Both the position numbers and the translations under genes were made by a program. DNA of 64,000 nt, from positions 75,216 to 139,215 of the forward strand of contig CAZTCJ010000001.1 of NCBI GenBank assembly GCA_964612085.1, given 5' to 3'. The notes beneath the pieces are model-generated. The model did not search any database. It was given only the letters and a program-made list of their open reading frames with translations, and was not told the DNA's origin. Source of the DNA: CAZTCJ01 sp964612085 (GTDB taxonomy: Bacteria; Pseudomonadota; Alphaproteobacteria; JAJFIK01). Below, piece after piece: positions 49,382 to 56,812 of the stretch (positions are counted from its first letter, which is position 1; every line of letters starts with the position of its first letter).

Positions 49382-50863
49382 ATGATGATCCGGCGGCTGT
49401 CAATGGGGTGGGACATGACCGAACTCTGGCACACGGCCCTGGCCTGGATGAGCGCCCATGAAGGCCCGCTGGCGGCCGTTCTGATCGCCGCAATCGCCGT
49501 GCTGCCCTTCGTCGCCCTGCGCGCCGCCGCGCGCGAGCACAGGCGCCACCGGGTGCGCACCCTTTATGCGGAGCGCCGCCAGGAATCCACCATCTGGACC
49601 TTGCGCAAGGATCCCCCGCCCTCGCCCTTCCGGACCCTCAAAGGGGCATCCCATCTGGCCGTGCCCGGCAATGGGGTGTCGATCGCCATTCTGCCGTTCG
49701 AGGATTTCGGGACCCATACGGATCATCCGGACCTGGTGGGCGAACTCACCGCCGAGATCGCCGCGCTCTTGAACCGCAGCCCCATGATCAATGTCTCTTG
49801 CGTGCGCTATGAACGCGGCGCCGAGGCCCAGGCCGGCATGCCTTTGCCGATCGATGCCCAATATCTGCTGGAAGGCTCGGTAGAACTGGTCGGGCCGGAG
49901 TCCCGGCGGGGCATGCGGATCTCCGTTCAGTTGATCGAGATGGCGACCGGCGACCGGGTCTCGACCGAAGCCTTCGAAGGACCGGTCCGCGCCCGCGCCA
50001 GTATCGAAGACGACGTTTATGAAAGTATTGTCGGCGCCCTGAGCGGTTCCCTGCATGTGGCGGCGGCGCCCGAAGACATCGACACGCCGACCGCCTCGCG
50101 CGCGGCCTGGGCGCTGCACCGGCGCACGCAGCTTGTGCTCGACCGGGGATTGGGACGGGAACGGATGGATTACGCCGTGCGGCTGCTCGATCATGCCTGC
50201 CGCATCGACCCAGGCTTCGTCTCCGCCAAGCGCTCGCTGGCGCGCACCCTGTCGCTCCGTGTCCTGCTGTTGACCAGTCCGGACCCGGATCGGGATCTGG
50301 CCCGCGCCCGCGCCCTGATCGACGCGTCCTCGGCCATGGAGCCGGACACGGCGCGCCTGCCTCTGACCAACGGGCTTTATCTTCTGGCCTTGGGCCATGC
50401 CGATGCCGCCCTCGTCGCCCTCAACGAAGCGGTCCAGGCGGATCCGAACAGGGCCGAGCCTGCCGTCTACCGGTCCTGGGCGGAATTGCATGCGGGCGCC
50501 ATCAATATCTCCGCCGGGCCTGTACAGATGGCCTTGGACCTGACGGACGAACGGGCCATCCGCTCCATCGCCCGTTATGTGATCGCGCTCGACCGCGCCC
50601 ATCACGGCCGCTGGCAGCGCGCGCTCAACCAGCTCGAGGACGCCATCGAGGACACCCGCGCCTTCCATCTGGCCTGGCTCCTGAAAGGGCTCGTGCTGGC
50701 GCTCAGTGAAGAGATGGAAGAGGCGCGTCTGACCTTCTCCCGCGCCCGGCGCATCATGGGCAGCGTCAAGACCGAGGAGGTCGAGGCCTGGGTGCACACC
50801 GCCGCCGGCCCGTCCCGCGCCGAACGGTGGCTCGATGCCTTCAAACGCGCCTGGTGGCTGTAA
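49382..50863 (+). CDS. Membrane protein with TolB-like domain and TPR-like repeats
   Basis: A 493-residue protein. An N-terminal membrane helix (about residues 31-50) is followed by a TolB-N-like domain (VSIAILPFEDFGTHTDHPDLVGELTAEIAALLNRS, then DAQYLLEGSVEL and RISVQLIEMATGDRV) of the kind found in CadC/adenylate-cyclase-associated and FlgO-like proteins. A C-terminal helical region with TPR-like units (LYLLALGHADAALVALNEAVQADPNRAEP) completes it. An ATG at 49415 with GGGGTGG upstream is an alternative start. Probably a cytoplasmic-domain or periplasmic sensor/assembly factor; no partner is evident. Confidence 0.72.
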   Translation: MMIRRLSMGWDMTELWHTALAWMSAHEGPLAAVLIAAIAVLPFVALRAAAREHRRHRVRTLYAERRQESTIWTLRKDPPPSPFRTLKGASHLAVPGNGVSIAILPFEDFGTHTDHPDLVGELTAEIAALLNRSPMINVSCVRYERGAEAQAGMPLPIDAQYLLEGSVELVGPESRRGMRISVQLIEMATGDRVSTEAFEGPVRARASIEDDVYESIVGALSGSLHVAAAPEDIDTPTASRAAWALHRRTQLVLDRGLGRERMDYAVRLLDHACRIDPGFVSAKRSLARTLSLRVLLLTSPDPDRDLARARALIDASSAMEPDTARLPLTNGLYLLALGHADAALVALNEAVQADPNRAEPAVYRSWAELHAGAINISAGPVQMALDLTDERAIRSIARYVIALDRAHHGRWQRALNQLEDAIEDTRAFHLAWLLKGLVLALSEEMEEARLTFSRARRIMGSVKTEEVEAWVHTAAGPSRAERWLDAFKRAWWL

Positions 50864-50891
50864 GGCAGTATCGTGACATCGGCACCCTGAT

Positions 50892-50968
50892 GTAGGGTGC
50901 ATTGAGCTTCAGCGAAATGCACGGAACGAACACACCGTGCATCGCGGCTTCGCCTTGATGCACCCTAC
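50892..50968. repeat. Nested inverted repeat element (REP/MITE-like)
   Basis: GTAGGGTGCAT (50892-50902) and ATGCACCCTAC (50958-50968) are perfect 11-bp inverted arms. Inside, ATGCACGG (50917-50924) and CCGTGCAT (50935-50942) form a second perfect pair. The 77-base unit is non-coding and can fold into a long hairpin. The outer arm sequence is of a type dispersed in many bacterial genomes. Confidence 0.8.
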
Positions 50969-51003
50969 GGCTCCGCATACGAAGCGTCGTTCCGAGTTAT
51001 GCA

Positions 51004-51489
51004 TCAATCCCGGAAATTCGTGTACTGAAAGGGTTGCTCGTATGGCAGGCTTTTGACGAACTGGATGACCTCCTGCAGGTCGTCCCGGTTCTTGCCTGTA
51101 ACCCGAAGCTCCTCGCCCTGGATGGCCACCTGCACTTTCAGCTTGGTGCCTTTGATGTCCTTGACGAGCTTCTTGGCGAGGTCCTTCTCGATCCCCTGCT
51201 TGACGCGCACGCTCTGGCGCATGGACTGGCCCGCCGCCCGTTCCGGCTCCTGAAAATCGAGCACGCCGTGGTCGATGGAGCGGCGCGCCAGATGGCCGCG
51301 CAGCAGTTCCTGCATCTGTTTCAGCTTCAGCTCATCATCCGCATTCAGCGTAATGACGCCGTCGGCATGCTCGGCGGTGCTGCTGGAGCCCTTGAAGTCG
51401 TACCGTGTGCCGATTTCCCGCATCATATTGCCGATGGCGTTATCGACTTCCGCAAGATCGGTTTCAGAAACAATGTCGAACGAAGGCAT
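51004..51489 (-). CDS. yajQ: YajQ family nucleotide-binding protein
   Basis: A 161-residue protein of the YajQ (DUF520) family: MPSFDIVSETDLAEVDNAI at the start, RYDFKGSS, then RRSIDHGVLDFQEPE and VKDIKGTKLKVQVAIQGEELRVTGKNRDDLQEVI. Members bind nucleotides; the Xanthomonas and Pseudomonas proteins bind cyclic di-GMP and influence gene expression. Length and all conserved blocks are complete. It stands alone on the minus strand, 78 bases from fliJ. Confidence 0.93.
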   Translation of the reverse strand: MPSFDIVSETDLAEVDNAIGNMMREIGTRYDFKGSSSTAEHADGVITLNADDELKLKQMQELLRGHLARRSIDHGVLDFQEPERAAGQSMRQSVRVKQGIEKDLAKKLVKDIKGTKLKVQVAIQGEELRVTGKNRDDLQEVIQFVKSLPYEQPFQYTNFRD

Positions 51490-51567
51490 GGTCTACTCTC
51501 CCGGTTGGGCGGTTTTGGTAGACCAACAGACGGGGTCTTGGCAAGTCGGCGGGCGAAACGCCTGCAA

Positions 51568-52008
51568 TCAGAACCGGTTCCGCCGGTGCGCCTGCAAGGC
51601 CGCCTCATCGAGGGCGGCCGCCTCGGCGCGGGCCCGCAGGGCCTGGTCCCGGGCCGCGCGCTGGGCCTCGATCAGCTCAAGCTGTTTTTTTTCCAGAAAG
51701 GCCGCCCGCAAGGCCTCGCGCACACCTTCGATCTCTTCGTCCAGATCCCGGACGCGGGCCTCCAGCGCCCGGCCCTCGGCGATCACCCGCTGCACGAACG
51801 CCCCATGGGACCAGCCGGCCAAACCGTCCGTCCCCGGTCCGGCTTTTCCGGCAAGATCTTTCTCCGCCTCGGCCCGGGCCTCCAAAGCGCGCCGCGCCCG
51901 GACCAAATCGTCCCGTTCTTCTTCAAGCCGCGCTATTTCCTTACGCAGATCATCGGCCCGCATACCCTTGAGCCGGATCAGCGCCCCATAGGCGGCTTCC
52001 CTGGTCAC
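51568..52008 (-). CDS. fliJ: Flagellar export chaperone/coiled-coil protein FliJ
   Basis: A 146-residue, almost wholly coiled-coil protein, rich in Arg, Glu and Ala, as FliJ is (LRKEIARLEEERDDLVRARRALEARAEAEK, later EIEGVREALRAAFLEKKQLELIEAQR). FliJ couples FliI to the export gate and recycles chaperones. Sequence alone gives only a coiled coil; the four-base overlap with fliI (52005-52008) supports the assignment strongly. Confidence 0.82.
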   Translation of the reverse strand: MTREAAYGALIRLKGMRADDLRKEIARLEEERDDLVRARRALEARAEAEKDLAGKAGPGTDGLAGWSHGAFVQRVIAEGRALEARVRDLDEEIEGVREALRAAFLEKKQLELIEAQRAARDQALRARAEAAALDEAALQAHRRNRF

Positions 52009-53375
52009 GGCTGATCCTCAGAAACATCCGGTTGCGCCAGGATCCCGGCAAGCTGGGCATAACCGGTCTCCAGATCCGTCCGCTCCTGCCAGTCCTGCGC
52101 CAGGAACGCCTCAAGGGACGGATAAAGGGCGATGGCCCGGTCCACCTGGGCATCGCTGCCCCGGCGATAGGCGCCCAACTGGATCAGCTCCGCCATATCT
52201 TCGTATGACGCCAGCAGGCCCCGCGCCTGACGGATCAGGGCGGTCTCCTCCTCCGTATTGCACTGGGGCATGGTGCGGGACACGGATTTCAGCACATTGA
52301 TGGCGGGCATGCGGCCGCGCTCGGCGATACTCCGTTCCATGACGATATGACCGTCGAGAATACCGCGCACCGCATCGGCGATGGGTTCGTTATGATCGTC
52401 GCCGTCCACCAGAACCGTGAAAATGCCCGTGATCGCGCCGCCTGAGTCCACCGTGCCGGGCCCCGCCCGTTCCAAGAGCCGGGGCAGTTCGGCGAACACC
52501 GTCGGCGTGTAGCCCTTGGTCGTGGGCGGTTCGCCTGCGGACAAGGCGATTTCCCGCTGGGCCATGGCGAAGCGGGTGACGCTGTCCATCAGCAGCAGGA
52601 CCTGCGCGCCCTGGTCCCGGAAGGCTTCGGCCACGCTCAAGGTGACATGGGCGGCCTGGCGCCGCATCAACGGCGATTCATCCGAGGTCGCCACGACCAC
52701 CACGCTGCGGGCGAGACCCTCCGGACCCAGGGCATCTTCCAGAAACTCCTGGACCTCGCGGCCCCGTTCGCCGATCAGGCCGATCACCGCCACATCGCAG
52801 GCGGTATAGCGCGCCAGCATGGACATGAGCACCGACTTGCCGACCCCGGAGCCCGCAAAGATCCCAAGCCGCTGGCCCGCGCAACAGGTCACGAACGTAT
52901 TGAGCGCGCGCACCCCCGTATCGAGCTTCGCCCCCACTCGCGCACGGGCATGGGCCGGCGGCGGACTGTTGCGGATCGGCACCGGCATCGGTCCCGGCGG
53001 CAACGGCCCCTTGCCGTCGATCCCCTGGCCGAGGCCGTTGATCACGCGCCCGAGCCAGGCCTCGCATGGGGCGATCACCGGATCGCCCGCGACCGCCCAG
53101 GCCCGCGCGCCCAGGGTCAAACCGTCCAGGCTGGCGAAGGGCAGGCACAAGGCCGTCTCGTCCCGAAAGCCGACGATCTCCGCCGCCACATCGCCCCCCG
53201 CCGAAGCGCCATCGGCGCTGCCGGCAATGCACAGGCGCCCGCCGACCCGCGCGGCGCTTTTAAGCCCCGCGACCTCCACCACCATGCCCTGGACGCCGGT
53301 GACACTGCCATACCACCGCCATCGCGGCAGCCGGCGAATACTGTCGAGAAGAGGCTCCACGGGATATCGACTCAC
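52005..53375 (-). CDS. fliI: Flagellum-specific ATPase FliI
   Basis: A 456-residue F1-beta-like ATPase. Walker A is GIFAGSGVGKSVL, Walker B is VLLLMDSVTRFAMAQREIALSAGEPP and the ATP-binding RLLERAGPG and GERGREVQEFLE loops are present. It powers flagellar export. The N-terminal domain (VTGVQGMVVEV) is the usual beta-barrel. It heads the fliI-fliJ operon, transcribed divergently from ctrA. The only base in the operon's leader is the shared 286-base intergenic region. Confidence 0.96.
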   Translation of the reverse strand: MSRYPVEPLLDSIRRLPRWRWYGSVTGVQGMVVEVAGLKSAARVGGRLCIAGSADGASAGGDVAAEIVGFRDETALCLPFASLDGLTLGARAWAVAGDPVIAPCEAWLGRVINGLGQGIDGKGPLPPGPMPVPIRNSPPPAHARARVGAKLDTGVRALNTFVTCCAGQRLGIFAGSGVGKSVLMSMLARYTACDVAVIGLIGERGREVQEFLEDALGPEGLARSVVVVATSDESPLMRRQAAHVTLSVAEAFRDQGAQVLLLMDSVTRFAMAQREIALSAGEPPTTKGYTPTVFAELPRLLERAGPGTVDSGGAITGIFTVLVDGDDHNEPIADAVRGILDGHIVMERSIAERGRMPAINVLKSVSRTMPQCNTEEETALIRQARGLLASYEDMAELIQLGAYRRGSDAQVDRAIALYPSLEAFLAQDWQERTDLETGYAQLAGILAQPDVSEDQP

Positions 53376-53460
53376 GCTATGTTGACTGTCCCGAGCCTAG
53401 CGGCATTGCCTTTATGCATGCTTGATCACACCGCCAGATCCCACTGTCCCAGAATCGGAC

Positions 53461-53500
53461 ACAGTACAAGTTGTCTTCGTGCAGATAGTTGTTGTACTGT
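53461..53500. promoter_or_regulatory. 9-bp inverted repeat upstream of ctrA
   Basis: ACAGTACAA (53461-53469) and TTGTACTGT (53492-53500) are exact reverse complements separated by 22 bases. Spacing of arm centres is 31 bases, close to three helical turns, as for a dimeric regulator site. The possible protein is unknown. Confidence 0.5.
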
Positions 53501-53538
53501 ATGAATCTCCGAATCATGCTCTAAGTTAGAGGCGGGTA

Positions 53539-53562
53539 AATCGCCGCTTTCGCGCGGCGATT
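53539..53562 (+). terminator. Terminator-like hairpin in the ctrA leader
   Basis: AATCGCCGC (53539-53547) pairs with GCGGCGATT (53554-53562) over a six-base loop, followed by AAGTTTTATT. It lies 100 bases before the ctrA ATG, so if transcripts pass it, it could attenuate ctrA, or else it ends an upstream plus-strand transcript. Confidence 0.5.
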
Positions 53563-53661
53563 AAGTTTTATTAAGCATTGCTGCCTATCCTGCCCTAGGT
53601 TAATCATGAATGTGAGGGACATGGGGATCTGCTTCTGCCGGAGCCCCCAAAGAGGGTGCCG

Positions 53662-54354
53662 ATGCGAGTCCTACTGATCGAAGATGATAGCGCTACGGCT
53701 CAAAGCATTGAGCTGATGCTGAAGTCGGACGGCTTTAATGTCTATACGACGGATCTGGGCGAGGAAGGCGTCGATCTTGGAAAGATCTACGACTACGATA
53801 TTATCCTCCTGGACCTGAATTTGCCCGACATGAACGGTTTCGATGTGCTCAAAAGCCTCAGGCTGGCGAAAATCGGCACACCGATCTTGATTCTGTCCGG
53901 CCTCGGCGATATCGAAAACAAAGTGCGGGGCCTGGGCTTCGGCGCCGACGACTATATCACCAAGCCGATCAACAAGGCCGAGCTGGTCGCGCGGATCCAC
54001 GCGATAGTGCGCCGCTCCAATGGGCTATCCCAGTCGGTTATCGAGAGCGGGAAGCTGACGGTCAATCTGGATACCAAGACGGTGGAGGTGGAAAACCAGC
54101 GCGTTCACCTGACCGGCAAGGAATACCAGATGCTGGAACTGCTCTCCTTGCGCAAGGGCACGACCCTGACCAAGGAGATGTTCCTCAATCATCTTTACGG
54201 CGGCATGGACGAGCCGGAACTGAAAATCATCGACGTGTTCATCTGTAAGCTGCGCAAAAAACTGGCCGCCGCGACCGATGGCGCGCATTATATCGAAACC
54301 GTCTGGGGACGGGGCTATGTGCTGCGGGATCCGGTGGAAGAACAAGCCGCCTGA
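53662..54354 (+). CDS. ctrA: Cell-cycle response regulator CtrA
   Basis: A 230-residue OmpR-family regulator. The receiver has Asp8-Asp9, phosphorylated Asp51 and Lys101. The winged-helix DNA-binding domain (LTGKEYQMLELLSLRKGTTLTKEMFLNHLYGGMDEPELKIIDVFICKLRKKL) is nearly identical to Caulobacter CtrA, and the tail ends in two alanines as in the ClpXP degron. CtrA controls replication or motility genes, depending on lineage. The ATG at 53662 has AGAGGG upstream; a GTG at 53656 would add two residues. Flanked by fliI and the chemotaxis cluster. Confidence 0.98.
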   Translation: MRVLLIEDDSATAQSIELMLKSDGFNVYTTDLGEEGVDLGKIYDYDIILLDLNLPDMNGFDVLKSLRLAKIGTPILILSGLGDIENKVRGLGFGADDYITKPINKAELVARIHAIVRRSNGLSQSVIESGKLTVNLDTKTVEVENQRVHLTGKEYQMLELLSLRKGTTLTKEMFLNHLYGGMDEPELKIIDVFICKLRKKLAAATDGAHYIETVWGRGYVLRDPVEEQAA

Positions 54355-54392
54355 TGAGGGCCTTGCACTCCCGCCCATGACAGCACGACAAA

Positions 54393-54420
54393 GGTCGGCA
54401 GCGATGCCGGCCTTTTTCTT
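54393..54420 (+). terminator. Rho-independent terminator after ctrA
   Basis: GGTCGGCA (54393-54400) pairs with TGCCGGCC (54405-54412), with one G-U, and TTTTTCTT follows. It separates ctrA from the convergent cheR gene. Confidence 0.85.
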
Positions 54421-54446
54421 TTCACGAGCACGGGATTGTCGGGCGG

Positions 54447-55307
54447 TCAGCCGGCGGTTTTCGCCACGGCCCCGGTCTCGCCCGCCTCCCCTTGCGAGGC
54501 GGCCAGCCGGTACAGCCCCTTGGCGTCATCGACGGGCAGAAACAGATCCGTGATGCCGTTGAGGGTCTCCGTCGCGCCGATCACCAGATAGCCGTCCGCA
54601 GCGAGATGGTCTTTGATCTTTTCCACCACCGCCTTTTTCGTCGGGCGGTCGAAATAAAACAAGACATTGCGGCAAAACACGATATCGAAGGACGACAGGC
54701 CGCGCAGATCGTCCAGCAGATTGCATTCCTGGAAGGTCACCCGGGAGCGGACTGACGACGCCACCCGCCACTGATCGTCTTCCCGCGTGAAATACTTCAC
54801 CAGAAACTGGATCGGCAGGCCCCGTTGCGCCTCGAACTGATTGTAAATGCCCGCCCGGGCGCGCTCCAAAACCTTGCGGGACAGATCCGTGGCGACGATC
54901 TCCACCGGGTGGCCGCCCGCGCTTTCGGGGTGTTCGGACAAAAGCATGGACAGGGAATAGGGTTCCTGACCGTAGGATGCCGCCGCGCACCAGACCTTGA
55001 GCGGCTCGCCTTCGCTGCGGGCGGCGGCCAGGCGCGGCAGCATGCAGTCCTTGAACCGTTCGAACGGTGCCCTGTCCCGGAAAAACGACGTTTCATTCGT
55101 GGTCAGCGCTTCGGCGACCATGCACAGGGTGTCTTCACGCGGATCCTGGCGCAAGGCGCCGATAAAGCCCGACAGCGAGGCGTGCCCCATGCGGCGCGCG
55201 ATGGGCGTCAGCCGGTTGTCCAGCAAATAAGCCTGCTCCGGCCTGAGTACGAGACCGGAGCGTTCACGCACGCGTGCGGCGATGAACTCGAATTCTTCCG
55301 GCATCAT
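54447..55307 (-). CDS. cheR: Chemotaxis protein methyltransferase CheR
   Basis: A 286-residue SAM-dependent methyltransferase. The N-terminal helical domain is followed by the catalytic fold with WCAAASYGQEPYSLSM (SAM loop), EIVATDLSRKVLERARAGIYN, FDIVFCRNVLFYF and DGYLVIGATETL. It methylates glutamates on chemoreceptors using S-adenosylmethionine. Its ATG overlaps the cheB stop by four bases. It is the last gene of the chemotaxis operon. Confidence 0.96.
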   Translation of the reverse strand: MMPEEFEFIAARVRERSGLVLRPEQAYLLDNRLTPIARRMGHASLSGFIGALRQDPREDTLCMVAEALTTNETSFFRDRAPFERFKDCMLPRLAAARSEGEPLKVWCAAASYGQEPYSLSMLLSEHPESAGGHPVEIVATDLSRKVLERARAGIYNQFEAQRGLPIQFLVKYFTREDDQWRVASSVRSRVTFQECNLLDDLRGLSSFDIVFCRNVLFYFDRPTKKAVVEKIKDHLAADGYLVIGATETLNGITDLFLPVDDAKGLYRLAASQGEAGETGAVAKTAG

Positions 55308-55942
55308 GGTGCCCCTCCCCGCATCAAGTCACCGATCCGCCGGCTGAGGGATGACACGCTTCCGACGAGATCGCACAATCCGGCCCGGGCGACGGCGCCG
55401 GGCATGCCCCAGACCACGCTCGATGCCTCATCCTGGGCAAAAACACTGCCCCCGGCCGCGGCAATGGCCCGGGCCCCTTCAAGCCCATCCTGCCCCATGC
55501 CCGTTAAAACAACGCATAAGGAGGTATGGCCGTAAACTTCGGCGACCGACAGGAACAAGGGATCGACCGCCGGACGGCAATGATGCACCGGCGGGCTCTC
55601 CAGCAGCTTGATCGCAACGCCCCTGGCATCCCGGCAAACGCTCATATGCCGGTCGCCGCGGGCCAGATAGATATGACCCGGCGCCACCCGGTCGCCGTCC
55701 TGGGCCGGCGTGCAGGACCGGTTCAGGGTCCTGCCCATGCTGTCGGCCAGAACCGGCGCGAAATCGGTGGGGATGTGCTGGGCGATCAGGACCGGGACCG
55801 TCAGTGTCCCCGCGATCGGCTTCAGCAACTCCATGAGCGCCTGCGGACCGCCGGTCGACGCGCCGATGGCCAGGACCTGGACATCCGGTTTTGTCGCGGC
55901 CGCGTCGGCAGAAGGCGCTTCGGAGGTGCAGCCCCCATTCAT
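55304..55942 (-). CDS. cheB: CheB methylesterase lacking the receiver domain
   Basis: A 212-residue protein containing only the CheB catalytic domain: Ser29 in GASTGG, His56 in QHIP and Asp152 in GMGQDG form the catalytic triad. CheB removes methyl groups or deamidates glutamines on receptors. Usual CheB is about 350 residues because of an N-terminal receiver that gates activity. Here residues 1-20 are an unstructured stretch without it. The cheY gene directly precedes and overlaps it by four bases, so a stand-alone receiver may take that role. Inference only. Confidence 0.93.
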   Translation of the reverse strand: MNGGCTSEAPSADAAATKPDVQVLAIGASTGGPQALMELLKPIAGTLTVPVLIAQHIPTDFAPVLADSMGRTLNRSCTPAQDGDRVAPGHIYLARGDRHMSVCRDARGVAIKLLESPPVHHCRPAVDPLFLSVAEVYGHTSLCVVLTGMGQDGLEGARAIAAAGGSVFAQDEASSVVWGMPGAVARAGLCDLVGSVSSLSRRIGDLMRGGAP

Positions 55943-56304
55943 AAGAGACCGACTTCCGTAAGCTTGGACACCAGAATATCGCGATCAAAAGGCTTCATGA
56001 TGAATTCGTTCGCCCCCGCACTAATCGCCTCGGTGATGCGGCTGACATCGTTCTCCGTGGTGCAGAACACCACGACAGGCATGGCCTCGCCGCTCTCCTC
56101 CCGCAAGGTGCGGAGAAACTCGATGCCGTTCATCACCGGCATGTTCCAGTCGAGCAGGATGGCATCGGGCATCTCCTTGCGGCAGATCCGCAAGGCGTTC
56201 TCACCGTCTTCCGCTTCCCATACGGAGAATTTGAGGTCCTCCAGAATACGCCGCGCGACCTGACGAATGACACGGGAGTCGTCCACCACCAGACACTGCT
56301 TCAT
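55939..56304 (-). CDS. cheY: Chemotaxis response regulator CheY
   Basis: A 121-residue single-domain receiver. Asp8-Asp9 and Asp52 (LLDWNMP) form the phosphorylation pocket, with Thr82/Thr83 and Lys104 completing it. It should be phosphorylated by CheA and bind the switch protein FliM or, in this arrangement, the neighbouring CheB. It overlaps cheB by four bases and lies 34 bases after cheW. Confidence 0.94.
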   Translation of the reverse strand: MKQCLVVDDSRVIRQVARRILEDLKFSVWEAEDGENALRICRKEMPDAILLDWNMPVMNGIEFLRTLREESGEAMPVVVFCTTENDVSRITEAISAGANEFIMKPFDRDILVSKLTEVGLL

Positions 56305-56338
56305 CTTTGCCGTTCTCCAGGCTCATGATCCATCCAGG

Positions 56339-56812
56339 TCAGGCCGCCTGCCTGGGCGTCGCCACATCCAAAACCCGATCCACATCGAGAACGGCCAGAA
56401 GCCCGTCCTTCAGGCGGTAGACGCCGCGCGAGACGGACCGCCACCGGGGATCGAGATTGGGAGGGTTCCGTTCGAAATCGGATAACTCCAAGGTCCGCAC
56501 CTCGCCCACATGATCGACAATCAGGCCGTAAGACTCGCCCTTCTTCTCGATCCCGACGGCCATGGCGGATTGTTCGCAGCCGCTGCTGCCCAGACCGAGA
56601 CGGCGGCGCATGTCGATGGCGGTCACGATCCGCCCCCGCAAATTCAGTACACCGGCCACTTCCGGCGGTGACAGGGGAACAGGGGTTATGGCGCGCAGCA
56701 GGAAGACATCCTGCACCTGCCGCACGGGAATGCCGAACCATTGCCGGTCGGTCCGGACCGTGACGAAATCCTCGCTGCCCGCGAAGCCGGACCCGGTCTC
56801 TGTCTTGCTCAT
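56339..56812 (-). CDS. cheW: Chemotaxis coupling protein CheW
   Basis: A 157-residue CheW-like protein with the motifs FGIPVRQVQDVFLL, PPEVAGVLNLRGRIVTAIDMRRRLGL and YGLIVDHVGEVRTL. It links receptors to CheA at the membrane. Its start overlaps the end of cheA by four bases. Confidence 0.95.
   Translation of the reverse strand: MSKTETGSGFAGSEDFVTVRTDRQWFGIPVRQVQDVFLLRAITPVPLSPPEVAGVLNLRGRIVTAIDMRRRLGLGSSGCEQSAMAVGIEKKGESYGLIVDHVGEVRTLELSDFERNPPNLDPRWRSVSRGVYRLKDGLLAVLDVDRVLDVATPRQAA

Larger units (their letters stand above)
53376..53661. other. Divergent intergenic region of ctrA and fliI
   Basis: This 286-base region controls ctrA and the fliI-fliJ operon. From left to right it shows the inverted repeat ACAGTACAA/TTGTACTGT (53461-53500), two GAATC sites (53503-53507 and 53511-53515), a terminator-like hairpin AATCGCCGC/GCGGCGATT (53539-53562), TTAA at 53561-53564 and 53571-53574, and a TTAATCAT half-site (53600-53607). 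GANTC is the CcrM methylation site in alphaproteobacteria, and such sites control ctrA in Caulobacter. Functional use here is inferred. Confidence 0.6.

Noticed and set aside
53561..53574. Canonical CtrA box TTAA-N7-TTAA at the ctrA leader
   Set aside because: The spacer is six bases (GTTTTA), not seven, so I list the TTAA motifs only as possible.
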